From positions 62,001 through 126,000 of the forward strand of contig NW_002476438.1 of NCBI RefSeq assembly GCF_000189635.1: a stretch of 64,000 nucleotides of DNA, read 5' to 3'. The DNA comes from Tetrahymena thermophila SB210. Taxonomy: Eukaryota; Ciliophora; Oligohymenophorea; Hymenostomatida; Tetrahymenidae. Below the pieces are notes generated by a model. It was not told the origin of the DNA. It worked only from the letters and a program-made list of their open reading frames with translations, and searched no databases. Positions 48,801 through 61,257 of the stretch are shown here, in pieces (the stretch's first letter is position 1; every line of letters begins with the position of its first letter). A program made the position numbers and the translations under genes.

Positions 48801-51298
48801 TGGTATTTGTACATAATCTTGTCCATTAACATTTATTGTAGATTCTACTAAAACGAAATGCGTTTGCGATATAAATAGAACTTTAACAAGGTAAAATAAA
48901 AAAAATTAACATAAAAAATAATTTTTATTGATATAATTAGTAATTTGTGCCTTTGTAATGAAACATTCATTGATGTTGATGGTAAATGTTAGCCATGTCC
49001 TTAAAATTGTAAGAAATGCTCATCCTAAACTATCTGCTAATTTTGCCAAGATGGATTTTATTAGACTATAAATTAGACTTGTGTTTCCTAATGTCCTAAT
49101 AGCTTTATTGTTGATGTTTAATAGAAAAAATGTATCTGCACTATTAATTAATCACTTTTTAAGTAATTGTCAATTCATATCTTAATTTAAAAAGAGGATA
49201 TCAATTTCTAAAAATTTTTTTTATTTTTTAAAAAGATTAAAGTATTTTATTAAAGAATTTTTAAAAATGTCATTTTCTTTTTTACATTCTTCCCTCTTAA
49301 TTTTATCAAAATTTATTTTATTAAATATGTGAAAATAATTTTATATTTTATGAAAATAGCAACTAATGTATTACATGCTAAGATGGATGCATTAAATGTA
49401 CTAGCCCATCTCCATCGGATTGTTTGTAATACTCTAATTGTGGTTAATAATTTAAATATGATTTCTTATCATAAACCTGCATATAATGTTTATGGGATTT
49501 TTAAGCAAGAAAATGTGTAGATACTTGTAAAAATTAATAATTTTATGATTCATAAAAATAACTTTGCTAATAATGTTTTTATCATGATGGAAAATGCTAA
49601 AGTAAATGTCCTAATGGTTTTTACTCTGACAATACTTTTTAATGTTAATAGTGTAATTCACAATGTAAATCATGTAATGGGCCTAATAATAATCAATGCA
49701 CTAGCTGTGAATTACCACTTATTTTATAAGATGACAGTACTTGTTCTATCTGCAAATTAGGAGAATTCTTAGATTAATAATAAAATATTTGTAAAAAATG
49801 CAATATCAGCTGCTTAACCTGCTTTGGACCGAATTCAAATAACTGTTTATCTTGCATACAAGATTAAGTTCTATCAAAAGATAATAAAAAGTGCTTGAAT
49901 TAATCTGAAATTTAAAGCTAAGACAAAAATAATTTAAAGATAAAATATTCTAATTGTAAGTTTTAACTTTACTATAATAAAAAATTAATTACATAATTTT
50001 AATTTACAGGTGACTAAACAAGCTTTGATTGCTCTTCTCTTTTTACACTATAAGAGCTTATTTAAAAAGTCTCTTCAGGAGTTTTTATAACTACCATAAT
50101 CTCCCTCTTTTTATTTTTAATTTTTTCTCGTTAAAATGGATTGTTAGGCTGGTACTGTATTTAGATATTTTAGCTGATAGGAAATTTAGCTTTAAATAAA
50201 AATATGAACACATTTTGGTTAAATATAGGATTTTTAAAGAATTTTCTAGCAAGTAATTTCTTGAATTTGATTACTAATAATCAATTTTAAAATGTTAATG
50301 ATATTTAGATAGATTTTAATTAATATTAAATTGGCATATAAATTTAATATTTCTACAAAAATATATTACAAAATTGTTTTTATCAATTGATAGGATTAGC
50401 TTTTATCCTTTTTTTAATGATGAAAACTTATTTATTGAAAAACCAATATGAAATATTTAAGAGAGTAAATAAATATCTAATATTTAATGGGTTTATTAGG
50501 TATTTTATGATAATCTCTAATTTTTTTATCCTTTGTATCTTCAATTCAATAGAATAAAAAAATTTCATTGAAAAGGAAAATATTTATGTAATGGTCATTT
50601 TTGGGTTAATTTATTTATCTCTTTACGCCTTTATCCTAGTTTCTATTCTGGTAGGTAGTTAAAATCTTAATGAATACATCTATGTTACATAATTAAATAT
50701 ACATTAAAATAAAAGAATTCGCTAATTATTTTGGTGCTTTTTTGAAGCTAGAAAAATAGCTTGTATAATAATAATTGTATTCTTTAATGAATATTAGTTT
50801 AATGGAATAATCATTTCAGTAACAAGCTTACTGTTTGTAGTTTATTTATTTATTTCGAAACCAATAGAGATAAAATAGTAATTAATAGTCATCATTTTAT
50901 CAGAAGTCATATTGATATCACTTTTTATGCTTTTTTAATTTATATCTAATAGATAATAGCTCAGTATAAATCCATAGATAGCAACATATTTATCATTATG
51001 TAAATACAATTTTTTTTAGATTTAATATTTATTTTCTTATTTCAAAAATGTAGGTTTTGTTGCATCAACTATAGCTCTTAGCATAATATTTATCATAGCA
51101 TTCTGCTTAAGTCTTTATTAATAATTGGATAACCATTTTAAAAATAGAAAAGATGAATAGATAAAAAAAAAAAATTAACAGCAAATTATAGAATAACTCG
51201 ATATTTTTAATTCGATTAGTGATATTTAAAATATATTGTCCGTTTCTTTGAAAAACAATAAAATAAAATGGTAAAAATATCCTACAAAATAAATATGA
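45806..51298 (+). CDS. Cysteine-rich modular membrane protein, gene C (shortest)
   Basis: The cleanest family member: 16 exons, 1404 aa, no internal TGA. Exons: 45806-45910, 45979-46122, 46176-46328, 46420-46632, 46857-47003, 47071-47202, 47262-47405 (signal peptide MKAIIILIAYTIQLLVVRA plus ectodomain, to residue 346); 47460-47695 (an added small Cys unit, CNPGCLTCDSITACNICSQP); modules beta 47786-48007, alpha 48076-48297, gamma 48388-48609, delta 48669-48890 and epsilon 48941-49162, each exactly 222 nt (residues about 425-794); furin-like exon 49360-49955 with CKSCNGPNNNQCTSC and CLTCFGPNSNNCLSC; polytopic exon 50010-50999 (about 994-1323); last exon 51054-51298. The extracellular Cys-rich stalk followed by many membrane segments suggests a surface receptor or channel. 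No known enzyme motif is seen. Confidence 0.9.
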
Positions 51299-52047
51299 AC
51301 ATGACATGAATTAAATAAAACATTTAATTGAAAAAAAATAAAATCTATCTTATTATCTAAAAATTATATTTATTAAATAATTTAAATATGAATATAATTT
51401 GGGTAAACTCTCATATTTTATACACCGCAGTCTAAAGAATTTAATTAATACAATGTCCCCTATTATTTAAAATGCACACTTTATACTTTGAGGTTATAAT
51501 AAAAAAATAATAATTAAAGTATTAAAAAATGAAATTTTATAGTTGTCTGTCAAGAATGTTTGTTTTTAGTAATATTTACTAAACATTTATTGTATTGATT
51601 ATGATTAATTTCAAGTAGAAAAATTATAATTAATATATACTTTCAAATAATTTATTTATTTTTTGGTTTGAAAGCTTATCAAAACATATAATAGCTATGC
51701 TAATATCTATTTTCTAAAGAATTTTTAAAAAAATAATATTATTGATAACAATTATGTTAAATTAATATGAAAAAATCACTTTTATTTTTTTTTTTGAGGA
51801 GATTTTATTTACCATACTTTTAATCTCTTTGTTACAAAAATGAGTCTTTTATAAATGAATTTAAATATTACTTAAGGTAAAAAGGATTTTTTAGTTTTTT
51901 TCTAAAAAAAGTAAGAAAGCAAGTAAGTAAGTATTTTAGATTAATTAATTTTGGGGATATTAAATATATAATCTTTTGAGATATAATTTAATAAAGCTTT
52001 CAATTGTTTTTAAGCAAGTAGGATTAATTTAAGCAAATGAATGATAA

Positions 52048-52707
52048 ATCATTTGTAAATAAAATCATAATTCTTCTATTTATTTTATTTATGTGATATC
52101 TAAATAATAATATTTCTAGCTTTATTCATTTCATATTTTAGTTATATTGTGTCTGTTGAGTAATACTAATTAATTATCATTTGTAACTTTAAAATTCCTT
52201 ATCTCAATTTAGAATTTTATTATTTTTCAGATTAGAATAATTATTGGTAATCAAATTTCAAAATGAATGAATATCTTTATTGTGTTTACATTAATTTAAG
52301 CAAAAATTATCAGATACGGCATAATATTTATTGATGTTATAATATATTGATTGTTAATCAAATTTCAAAATGAAATAATCATTTGTAAATAAAATCATTA
52401 TTCTTCGATTTATTTTATTTATGTGATATCTAAATGATAATATTTCTAGCTTTATTCATTTCATATTTTAGTTATATTGTGTATGTTGAGTAATACTAAT
52501 TAATTATCATTTGTAACTTTAAAATTCCTTATCTCAACTTAGAATTTTATTATTTTTCAGATTAGAATAATTATTGGTAATCAAATTTCAAAATGAATGA
52601 ATATCTTTATTGTGTTTACATTAATTTAAGCAAAAATTATCAGATACGGCATAATATTTATTGATGTTATAATATATTGATTGTTAATCAAATTTCAAAA
52701 TGAATAT
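52048..52707. repeat. 330-bp direct tandem duplication
   Basis: Bases 52048-52377 are repeated at 52378-52707 with only a handful of differences (for instance CTTCTATTTA versus CTTCGATTTA, TGTCTGTTGAG versus TGTATGTTGAG). Each copy ends in AATCAAATTTCAAAATGA, a short motif that also recurs at about 52770, 53865 and 53970 and, more diverged, upstream of genes A-C. No coding signal. Confidence 0.9.
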
Positions 52708-53105
52708 CTTTATTGGGTTTACATTAATTTAAATCAAATACAGAATAGTATTTTTTGACGTTCTAATAGTTGATTGTTAATCAAATTTCAAAATGAATAT
52801 TTTAATTAGGTTTAAATTAATTTAAACATAAATCATCAGATATAATTTTTTGATGGATATAAAATTTTTTAATTGAAAAGATAATTGTATCGATAAATCA
52901 ATAAATTAAATCAATCCAACATAAATTTTTTTTGATTTTTATGGTGATAATTGATTCATCCTAGCTATTTATAAATTTTGAAGAAAAGATTAAATCATCT
53001 TTCTAAATAATTTAAGCTCGTATCATTATATCACTGCTTTAAAAGATATAAATTTAAATTTTTAAAAGCAAAATCAATAGGAAAAGTTAGTTTTTGGTAT
53101 CAGAT

Positions 53106-53140
53106 TGTTTTGATTTCTTCACCATTCATAGATTTAAAAT
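53106..53140 (+). promoter_or_regulatory. Orphan copy of the conserved upstream block
   Basis: TGTTTTGATTTCTTCACCAT then TCATAGATTTAAAATTG, almost the same as the block before gene D 1.2 kb downstream, but with no gene following it directly. The surrounding 500 bp also resemble the gene D upstream region, so an upstream region was duplicated here without its gene, or its gene was lost. Confidence 0.35.
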
Positions 53141-54320
53141 TGCATCTAACTCTATTAACTATTTGCCTGTACTTAATAAAAATTAACCGATCATTAAAAT
53201 TATTCATAGAGCTTTATCTATCTGGTTACAAGTTCAAAGATTGAAATATCAATTAAAATTGTATAAAAGAATATTTATTAATTTTTATTTCAATAATTTT
53301 GAGATTAATAGATTCAAGTTATTTTCAAAAACCATCAAAGGATTTAATGTAATCTAGTATCTTCGCTCAACTTAAGTAACTTTTTTTTATTTTAAAAGTA
53401 TAATCATGTTTGTAAAATGAGAAATTCATTCAGAAATGCTAAATTTGAATTAAAACATAAGAAAAATGAAAATCAGTTGGAACAACAAAATACAGCTTGA
53501 AATACTAATCTCTTTTTTTTTCAAAGTATTTTTAATAAAAGAAATAAATAATAAAAAATATTAATATTTTCAACAGAAAGAATAAGCATTAATTTATTAC
53601 TTATGTAAAACTTTTTCTAAATTATAATAATCTAATTGAAAAAATTCTTTATATAAAATTTTAAGCTTAAAAAATGATTTATTTAAATTATTCTATCATT
53701 TGATAATTTTATAGATTATAAAGTTATCTAAAAAATTGAGCCATAAAATTATAAAGAAACTTTGAGACTATAAACCAAATCAGATTAATAGAAGGAAATT
53801 ATTTTATTATAAAAAATTCAAAGCAATTTAAATTTATTGATGAAGTTCTAATAGATTGGTAATCAAATTTCAAATTGAATATCTTTATAGTGTTTACATT
53901 AATTTTAAACATAAATTATCAGATATTAGTGTAGTATTTATAGATGTAATTATAATAGATTGATTGAAAATCAAATTTCAAAAGGAAAATCTATATTGTG
54001 TTTACATAAATTTCAATATAAATTATCAAATCTAGAGTTTTTTAGGAATTAAATTTATAATCTATAAATTAATTGTATTCACAAATGAATAAATAAGATT
54101 TATCATACATAAAAGTTTTTTTGTTTTTAACTGTCATAATTTCTTTCTTCTAGCAATTTATAAGTTTTGAAGAAAAGATTAAATCATCATTCCAAATAAT
54201 ATATGTTCATTTCATCATATTCTTTCTTGTTTTTAAAAAAAATAAGTTTTCTCTAAAAATTATAAAAAATTTTACATTTTAAAAACCAAAACTAGTGTAG
54301 AAATTTGTTTTTGGAATTAT

Positions 54321-54355
54321 TGTTTTGATTTCTTCACCATTCATAGATTAAAATT
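54321..54355 (+). promoter_or_regulatory. Conserved block upstream of gene D
   Basis: TGTTTTGATTTCTTCACCAT then TCATAGATTAAAATTTT, about 465 bp before the ATG. Confidence 0.35.
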
Positions 54356-54785
54356 TTAATATAACTCTATTAATTATTTACTGAATAAAAATTAATCGAT
54401 CATTAAAACTTTCGTAATTAATGCTTCATATGGCTTACTAATTTAAAGATGGTAACATGAATTAAAATTGTATAAAAAGAATAAATTTTAATTTATATTT
54501 CAATAATATCGACATTAATAGATTCAAGTTATTTTCAAAAGCCATCAAAGGATTAAATTTAAATTACAACACTCAACTTAATTAACTTTTTTTATTTTAA
54601 AGGTATCTTTATGTTATAAAAATAAAAATTCGTTCAAAAATAATAAATAAATTTTAAAACATAAAAAAAGGAATAATCAGCAGATCTAAAAAAGATAATA
54701 AAAGTTTAATAAATCTAATTATTACTAATATTCATTCAGTTTATTATTAATTTCACAATTTTTGAAATTTAAAATAACAAAAACG

Positions 54786-57700
54786 ATGAAAACAATAATT
54801 CTATTGATTGCTTATGCTTTTAAATTATTAATTGTAAGAGCTATTGATGTTTTACCAATTCAAATATAAAATAGTGCCCTATTTATAAAAGTAAATAAAA
54901 TATTAAGAATTTAATTATTTCTGCTTGCACTTAGAATTAAATTTTTTAAATTTTATAGGAAACAAACTCTGTAATTTATAAGGCCTCAAGTGATTCTACT
55001 TACAGGTATAGTACATTTGATACCTAAGGAATAATTACAGCTACTTATATGTTAAATGGAATAAGGGATATTGAACCGGGTACCAGATATTTTATCGATA
55101 ATGTATTATTCTTTCATTTTAAATTGCAATCATAAATAAATTTTTTATGCTTTAAAAAGGATATGCTTTATTTAAATCATTTTCAGAATAATTAATTATA
55201 AGATATTATTGATTTAGGTCTAATGGTATCTGGCTAAACAGGGTATGTAAAAATTCTTGTTGAATATTAGAAAACTGGTCCAAGCTGTCTTAATACTAGA
55301 ATTATCTAAGAAATGGTATAATTATATCTCTTTATAATTCTTTTCAACTAAAAAAATTAAAGTTATGGGCAAAACATATAATATATTTTATTTATTTATT
55401 AAAAGGCAGGATTTTACTATTTTATCTGCTTCAATACTTTTATATAATTTAGCTCGACTTTATAAGGTTTATTTAGTACTACCAACAGTTATCCATTTTA
55501 GTATTTTAGAAATGAAAAATATCATATAGTTGCAGATAATCGCCTGTTTACGAATGGAACAATATATCAAATACAGATTTCATTTCTTAGCACTGTAAAC
55601 ATTGTATTAGTCAATGTAATTTCAAATAAATTCATTTAAATTAAAAAATAAAAATTTTAATAAAAACTATTTAAAATTTCAATACAGATTACTACCAAAA
55701 ATTAATCTTAAATTAATATAAGAAACTATTAAATATTTTTTATTGATAAAAATCTAAATTTAATTGAAATCATAGATTCAAAAAAATTTTAATAATTTAA
55801 ACAATTTCATAATTATAAAATAATGAATAATTTTTTAGATGGAATATAATTTATATCTGATATAAGATTACCTTACTAAAGTAGAAACCACAAATTCAAT
55901 ATTTAAAGATGTATATTCAGTATAACTAAATAATCCAATACACTATGATTAACTTCTTGTTTCTGATGTAATAAGTTTTCCAAATGTAAAAATTAGCATT
56001 AAACTTTTTCATAAATGTTTTATTTATTTTCTATTTTTTAAAATTTCAATTAGATCTCATTTATTGTAGCTTATGATTTCTAATAAAATGCTTTTAGATA
56101 TTTTGATGTGTAAAATTTATCAGAGTTATAATCAACAGGAGTAACTTTGCCTTTTATTGATTAACATACCTTTTTGTAATATAAGGTATTTATCAACTTC
56201 ATAAAATAAAAAGAATTTATATATTTCATTTTAATAAATAATAGAACACAATTTTTATTGGTACTTCTTAATATGTTTTAACATATATCTCTTCATCAAA
56301 TAAAGTTAAAATTTCTTTAAGTGAGAATACGTCATAATACTCATACTCACTACCTAACTACCATATTTTTTTATATGCTATTTCATATGTAAGAATTTCC
56401 TTTAAACCTAAAAATACAACAAAGTTTATTTATTTAAATTAGTCCTTCACGTATTAGGTTTTTTAAGGGAGTGATCAAAAATTAGTAAATATTAAATAAA
56501 CTCATAATTTTTGTGATCCTAGTTGTATAAGATGTAATTCAATAACTGCCTGCAATTTGTGCTCATCACCTCTTTACTTAGATAGTCAATTTTAATGTGT
56601 TTTTACATGCCCTAATTAATTTGTTCCAAGTAATTCAAACATTAATTGCGTTTGCAGGTCTAATAGTACATTACAAAAGTAAAATTGATTTAAGACTAAA
56701 AGATTTTCTAAATTCTAATTTTTAATCTACTGAAAATAATAAATTTAATTCCTTTTAAATATTTTTAGCTAAAGTTGCCCCTGTAACACATCATATGTTG
56801 ATATTAATGGAAATTGCCTACCTTGCCCATAATACTGTAACACATGTACCTCTTAAACAACTTGCTCTAATTGTCAAAACGGGTATTTACTTTCAACAGA
56901 TGGTACCTGTGTTTCTACTTGCCCAACTAATTTTATCCCAGATTAAACTAACACATATTGTGTTTGCCGTTTAAATAGCACTTAATCAAAGTAATTTTTA
57001 TAAAAATAATTATAGCTTCCTTATTTTAATCTATTGAAAATAATAAATTTAATTCCTTTTAAATATTTTTAGCTAAAGTTGCCCCTGTAACACATCATAT
57101 GTTGATATTAATGGAAATTGCCTACCATGCCCATAATACTGTAAGACATGTACCTCTTAAACAACTTGCTCTATTTGTCAAACAGGGTATTTACTTGCAG
57201 CAAATGGTACCTGTGTTTCTACTTGCCCAACTAATTTTATCTCAGATTAAACTAACACATATTGTGTTTGTCGTTTAAATAGCACTTAATCAAAGTAATT
57301 TTTATAAAAATAATTATAGCTTCCTTATTTTATCATCTAATTTTTAATCTATTGAAAATAATAAATTTAATTCCTTTTAAATATTTTTAGCTAAAGTTGC
57401 CCCTGTAACACATCATATGTAGATATTAATGGAAATTGCCTACCTTGCCCATAATACTGTAACACATGTACCTCTTAAACAACTTGCTCTATTTGTCAAA
57501 CAGGGTATTTACTTGCAGCAAATAGTACCTGTGTTTCTACTTGCCCAACTAATTTTATCCCAAATTAAACTAACACATATTGTGTTTGCCGTTTAAATAG
57601 CACTTAATCAAAGTAATTTTTATAAAAATAATTATAGCTTCCTTATTTTATTATCTAATTTTTTATCTATCTATCTTTAGTTTGCAATGCCCATGCAATA

Positions 57701-60700
57701 CAGGTTACATAGATGTAAATGGTGATTGTAAATCATGTCCATCAAATTGTGATGTATGTACAAGCTAAACAGTTTGTTTTCAGTGTTCTATAAATTATTA
57801 TTTGACAGTATAATAAACTTGTGTTTTTCCTTGTCCTTAGACATTCATAATTGATTCTGCTTCAAAAAAATGTGTTTGTGGTGCAAATAGGACATTATAA
57901 AAGTAATTATTTTACAAAAATTATTTTTTTGATAAAAAAATATTTTAATTTGAAAATAAAAAATTTTGTTTTTTTTATTCATTAAATATAGTAATTTATG
58001 TCCCTGCAATTCTTCATATGTAGATATTAATGGTGACTGTTAACCATGTTCTTCTAATTGCTTATTATGCACTTCATAAACATCATGCACAATTTGCTAA
58101 TAGAGTCATTACTTAACATCTGAGATGACTTGTGTAGCATAATGCCCATTAACATTTGTAGTAAATGCAAATCAAACCAAATGTATATGCGATACAAATA
58201 GAACATTAACAAAGTAATAAAATAATTAATTTCATAAATGTTAAAATAATATTTTTAAAATTAATTAAAAAGCAATAAATGCGTTTGTAATAGTGGTTTT
58301 ATAGAAATTGATGGTATTTGCTAATCATGTCCACAAAATTGTAGTACTTGCTCGTCACAAAAAATATGTACAGTTTGTTAGATAGGGTATTATTTAACTG
58401 CAGATGGTATTTGTACCTAATCTTGTCCATTAAAATTTATTGTAAATTCTACTTAAACTAAATGTGTTTGTGATATAAATAGAACTTTAACAAGGTAAAA
58501 TAAAAGAAAATTAACAAAAAATATAATTTTAATTGATATAATTAGTAATTTATGCCTTTGTAGTGAAACATTCATTGAAGTTGATGGTATATGCTAGCTA
58601 TGTCCATAAAATTGTAAGAAATGCTCATCCTTAACTACTTGCTCAGTTTGCCAAGATGGATTTTATTTGACTATAAATTAGACTTGTGTTTCCTAATGTC
58701 CTAATAGTTTTATTGTTGATGTTTAATAGAACAAATGCATCTGTGCTATTAATTAATCACTTTTTAAGTAATTGCCTATTCATATCTCAATTTACAAAAG
58801 GCTATATAAATTTCTAAAAAATTTTTTTTTAAAAAGACTAAAGTATTTAATTAAATAATTTTTAAAAATATCATTTTCTTTTACACTCCTCCCTCCTTCT
58901 TAATTTTATCTTTTTTTATTTATTTTATTAAAGATGTGAAATAAATTTTAAATTTTATGAAATTAGCAACTAATGTATTACATGCCAAGATGGATGCATT
59001 CAATGTACTAGCCCATCTCCATCTGATTGTTTGTAATACTCTAATTGTGGTTAATAATTTAAATATGACTTCTTATCATAAACCTGTATATAATGTTTAT
59101 GGGATTTTTAAGCAAGAAAATGTGTAGATACTTGTAAAAATTAATAATTTTATGATTCATAAAAATAACTTTGCTCATAATGTTTTTATCATGATGGAAA
59201 ATGCTAAAGTAAATGTCCTAATGGTTTTTACTCTGACAATACTTTTTAATGTTAATAGTGTAATTCACAATGTAAATCATGTAATGGGCCTAATAGTAAT
59301 CAATGTACTAGCTGTGAATTACCACTTATTTTATAAGATGACAGTAGTTGTTCTATCTGTAAATTAGGAGAATTCTTAGATTAATAATAAAAGATTTGTA
59401 AAAAATGCAATGTCAACTGCCTAACCTGCTTTGGACCGAATTCAAATAACTGTTTATCTTGCATACAAGATTAAGTTCTATCAAAAGATAATAAAAAGTG
59501 CTTGAATTAATCTTAAATTTAAAGTGAAGACACAAATAAATTAAAGATGAAATATTCTAATTGTAAGTTTTAAATTTTACAATGATAAAAAATTAATTAT
59601 ATAATTTTATTTTACAGGTGATTTAACGAACTTTGATTGCTCATCTCTTTTTTCTCTATAAGAGTTTATTTAAAAAGTTTCTTTAGGCGTTTTTATTACT
59701 ACCATTATCTCCCTCTTTTTATTTTTAATTTTTAATCGTTAGAATGGATTGTTAGGCTGGTACTGTATTTAGATATTTTAGCTGATAGGAAATTTAGCTT
59801 TAAATAAAAATATGAACATATTTTGGTTAAATATAGGATTTTTAAAGAATTTTCTTGCAAGCAATTTCTTGAATTTGATTACTAATAATCAATTTTAAAA
59901 TGTTAATGATATTTAAATAGATTTTAACTTATATTAAATTGGCATATAAATTTAATATTTCTACAAAAATATATTACAAAATTGTTTTTATCAATTGATA
60001 GGATTAGCTTTTATCCTTTTTTTAATGATGAAAACTTATTTATTGAAAAACCAAAATGAAATATTTAAGAGAGTAAATAAATATCTAATATTTAATGGGC
60101 TTATTAGGTATTTTATGATAATCTCTAATTTTCTTATCCTTTGTATCTTCAATTCAATAGAATAAGTAAATTTAATTGAAAAGGAAAATACTTATGTAAT
60201 AGTTATTTTTGGCTTAGTATATTTATCTCTTTATGCCTTTATCATAGCTTCTATTCTGATAGGTAGTTAAAATCTTAGCTAATCAATTTATGTTACATAA
60301 TTAAATATACATTAAAATAAAAGAATTCGCTAATTATTTTGGTGCTTTTTTGAAGCTAGGAAAATAGCTTGTATAATAATAATTGTATTCTTTAATGAAT
60401 ATTAATTTAATGGAATAATTCTTTCAGTAACAAGCTTACTATTTGTAGTTTATTTATTAATTTCAAAACCAATAGAGATAAAATAGTAATTAATAGTCAT
60501 TATTTTATCAGAGATCATACTGATATCACTTTTTATAATGTTTGAATTTATATCCAATAGAGAATAGTTCAGTATAAATCCATAAATAGCCACATATTTA
60601 TCATTATGTAAATATAATTTTTTTTAGATTTAAAATTTATTTTCTTATTTCATAATTATAGGTTTTGTTGCATCAACTACAACTCTTAGCATAATATTTA

Positions 60701-60906
60701 TTATAGCATTAAGTTTAAGTCTTTATTAACAATTGGATAATCATTTTAAAAATAGAAAAGATGAAAAGATAAAAAAATAAAATTAGCAGCCAATTATAGA
60801 AAAATTTGAAAATTTGAATTCCATTAGCGATATTTAAAATATATTGTCCATTTCGTTGAAAAACAATAAAATAAAATGGTAAAAATACAATGCCAAATAA
60901 ATATGA
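54786..60906 (+). CDS. Cysteine-rich modular membrane protein, gene D
   Basis: Complete in 18 exons, 1552 aa, TGA stop. Ectodomain exons: 54786-54890 (signal peptide MKTIILLIAYAFKLLIVRA), 54959-55102, 55160-55315, 55406-55615, 55839-55985, 56054-56185, 56245-56388; then 56443-56678 with the small Cys unit shared only with gene C. Seven 222-nt modules: three beta (56769, 57073, 57391), alpha 57681, gamma 57992, delta 58273 and epsilon 58546-58767 (residues about 425-942). Furin-like exon 58967-59562, polytopic exon 59618-60607, last exon 60662-60906. Lengths of the last three exons (596, 990, 245) equal those of gene C exactly, so C and D are sister copies that differ mainly in module number. 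Function is unknown; expected topology is a large Cys-rich ectodomain on a multi-pass membrane anchor. Confidence 0.9.
56769..57612 (+). repeat. Triplicated beta exon in gene D
   Basis: Three consecutive beta exons (56769-56990, 57073-57294, 57391-57612), nearly identical, each 222 nt and ending TCAAA before GTAATTTTTA. The introns between them share long blocks such as TAATAAATTTAATTCCTTTT. Gene C has one beta exon at this place, so the triplication post-dates the C/D split or was lost in C. Confidence 0.88.
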
Positions 60907-61257
60907 ACATGACATGAATAAAATAATACATTTAAATGAAACAAACTAAAAATGAAATTAAATAAAAGCCATCTTTTTATCGAAAAATTATATTTATCAA
61001 ATAATTTAAATATGAATATAATTTGGGTAACTCTCCCTTTTTATACACCACTGTCTAAAGGATTTAATTAATATACTGTCCCTTAAATATAAAAACAAAA
61101 AAACTTAAAAAAATAGGAAATCAAAATAAATTGTTAAAATTATCTATTGATTTATATTTGTAATAATAAATACAATTTAATTTTAAATTATTAAAAAATA
61201 AATAAATTTTTTCATTTAATTATTTTACTCAACTAATCCTTGTATTTTATTGTAATG
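60907..61257. other. Intergenic after gene D
   Basis: A 60-base stretch at about 61021-61082 (GGGTAACTCTCCC.., TTTATACACCACTGTCTAAA) is shared with the region after gene C (about 51400). The rest is plain AT-rich sequence leading into the ABC relic. Confidence 0.6.

Larger units (their letters stand above)
51299..54785. other. Intergenic between genes C and D
   Basis: No intact gene. Near 51401 there is a short stretch (GGGTAAACTCTC.., TTTATACACC) that recurs after gene D at about 61024. From about 51530 the sequence matches the upstream regions of the other family genes. It also holds a 330-bp tandem duplication, scattered AATCAAATTTCAAAATGAAT repeats, an orphan conserved block (53106) and the gene D block (54321). 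Confidence 0.65.

Noticed and set aside
21731-60906. Identification as immobilization (surface) antigens or mating-type genes
   Set aside because: The Cys repeats and furin-like part invite the comparison, but known immobilization antigens end in a lipid-anchor signal rather than many membrane spans, and nothing here shows the paired head-to-head mating-type layout.
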